Positions 44,450-44,913 of a DNA stretch of 44,913 nucleotides are shown in pieces; position 1 is the first letter of the stretch; every line of letters starts with the position of its first letter. The position numbers and the translations under genes were made by a program. Source of the DNA: JBKPNX01 sp046732855 (GTDB lineage: Bacteria; Pseudomonadota; Alphaproteobacteria; Geminicoccales; Geminicoccaceae); contig JBKPNX010000154.1 in the NCBI GenBank assembly GCA_046732855.1, forward strand, positions 1 through 44,913. The letters are read 5' to 3'. The notes under the pieces were generated by a model. The model had not been told where the DNA came from and did no database searches. It saw only the letters and a list, made by a program, of their open reading frames with translations.

Positions 44450-44913
44450 ATGCGAACAAGTGCCTTGTGGCTGTCGACTGCCCTGGCCTGCGGCCTGGGC
44501 CAAGCGGCCTGCACGACGAATCAGGAAGGACAATCCCGGAACGTGATCAGGGCGGAAGCCGCCGATGGCGAGTGGACCGTCTATGGCGGCGATATGTCGA
44601 ACACGCGTTATGTGGCCAGCGATCAGATCAACGCCGATAACGTCAAGAACCTCCATCTCAAATGGATGTTCCAGACCGGCGTTCTCGGCTCGTTCGAGAC
44701 CACGCCGATCGTCGAGGACGGCGTGATGTATATCACGACGCCCTACAACCACGTGTTCGCGATCGACGCCCGCACCGGCCAGCAGCTATGGCACTACGAG
44801 CACAAGCTCGGCACCACCATCTTCTGCTGCGGCCCGAACAACCGCGGCGTGGCGCTCTCCGGCGACAAAGTCTACATGGCGACCCTGGACGCCATGCTGA
44901 TCGCACTCGACAA
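44450..44913 (+). CDS. PQQ-dependent alcohol dehydrogenase, partial (N-terminal 154 residues)
   Basis: The start of a second quinoprotein, cut by the right edge of the window. Mature motifs are clear: EWTVYGGDMSNTRYVASDQINADNVKNLHLKW, SFETTPIVEDGVMYIT, and FCCGPNNRG with the adjacent Cys126-Cys127 that forms the ring disulfide over PQQ. The last visible segment is MATLDAMLIALD. A hydrophobic leader ends near QAACTT, so it is exported; a lipobox is doubtful. GGGAGG lies 10 bases before the ATG. The metal-selecting Asp/Ala position is outside the window, so calcium versus lanthanide cannot be judged. Confidence 0.9.
   Translation, partial: MRTSALWLSTALACGLGQAACTTNQEGQSRNVIRAEAADGEWTVYGGDMSNTRYVASDQINADNVKNLHLKWMFQTGVLGSFETTPIVEDGVMYITTPYNHVFAIDARTGQQLWHYEHKLGTTIFCCGPNNRGVALSGDKVYMATLDAMLIALD

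Noticed and set aside
44450..44515. Lipoprotein signal on the second PQQ dehydrogenase (Cys21)
   Set aside because: The residues before the Cys (GQAAC) do not fit the usual lipobox with Leu or a similar residue at -3; ordinary export is as likely.

Overview
This is a very GC-rich stretch of bacterial chromosome with strong Shine-Dalgarno sites, many ATGA/GTGA gene overlaps and no tRNA, rRNA, CRISPR array, transposase or phage gene that I could see. The gene content (PQQ-dependent dehydrogenases with PQQ synthesis genes, a MoxR/VWA module, form II CoxSLM-type molybdenum hydroxylase, TupABC, an XrtA-type polysaccharide deacetylase and a CcmI-like domain) points to a proteobacterium, most likely an uncultured or poorly known alphaproteobacterium. 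That placement is inference, because no marker gene is present.

Layout. 1-3349: glycogen debranching enzyme (partial), a GT4 glycosyltransferase and an unknown gene, all on the minus strand. 3638-7994: a small cytochrome c, a secreted SAM hydrolase, a VOC protein, a membrane-anchored aspartic protease, a tiny membrane protein and an SDR oxidoreductase. 8215-12619: a CoxG-CoxS-CoxL-CoxM operon for a form II aerobic CO dehydrogenase-like molybdenum hydroxylase. 12720-13768: a VapBC-type toxin-antitoxin pair with a palindromic operator candidate, abutting the C-terminal remnant of an AEC transporter. 13828-19999: MaoC hydratase, an AGPS-like FAD oxidase, a DAO-type oxidase, a YgjP metallopeptidase, an alpha/beta hydrolase and a frameshifted CaiB/BaiF CoA-transferase.

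20068-32202 is the most interesting part. It holds a lanthanide-type PQQ alcohol dehydrogenase (XoxF-like, Asp-x-Asp metal motif, but Phe-Phe where the usual vicinal Cys-Cys should be), a cytochrome c and a small secreted protein of unknown function. Opposite them lie pqqE and a 25-codon pqqA with a hairpin between the two. A secreted CcmI-C-like protein follows. Then comes a seven-gene minus-strand operon encoding MoxR ATPase, DUF58, an MxaA/BatD-like protein, two VWA proteins, a TPR protein and a subtilase. Gene for gene this resembles the mxaRSACKL accessory genes of methanol dehydrogenase operons. The simplest reading is a periplasmic metal-PQQ alcohol oxidation system with its cofactor precursor, electron acceptor and assembly machinery side by side. 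A second PQQ dehydrogenase, which keeps the Cys-Cys pair, begins at 44450 and runs off the window, preceded by another secreted unknown.

32454-41307 holds the polysaccharide deacetylase, a glutathionyl-hydroquinone reductase, a nitronate monooxygenase, a FecCD-type metal/chelate ABC importer and a TupBCA tungstate importer. These importers may feed the molybdenum/tungsten enzymes. 41748-43298 is an OmpA-domain coiled-coil envelope protein.
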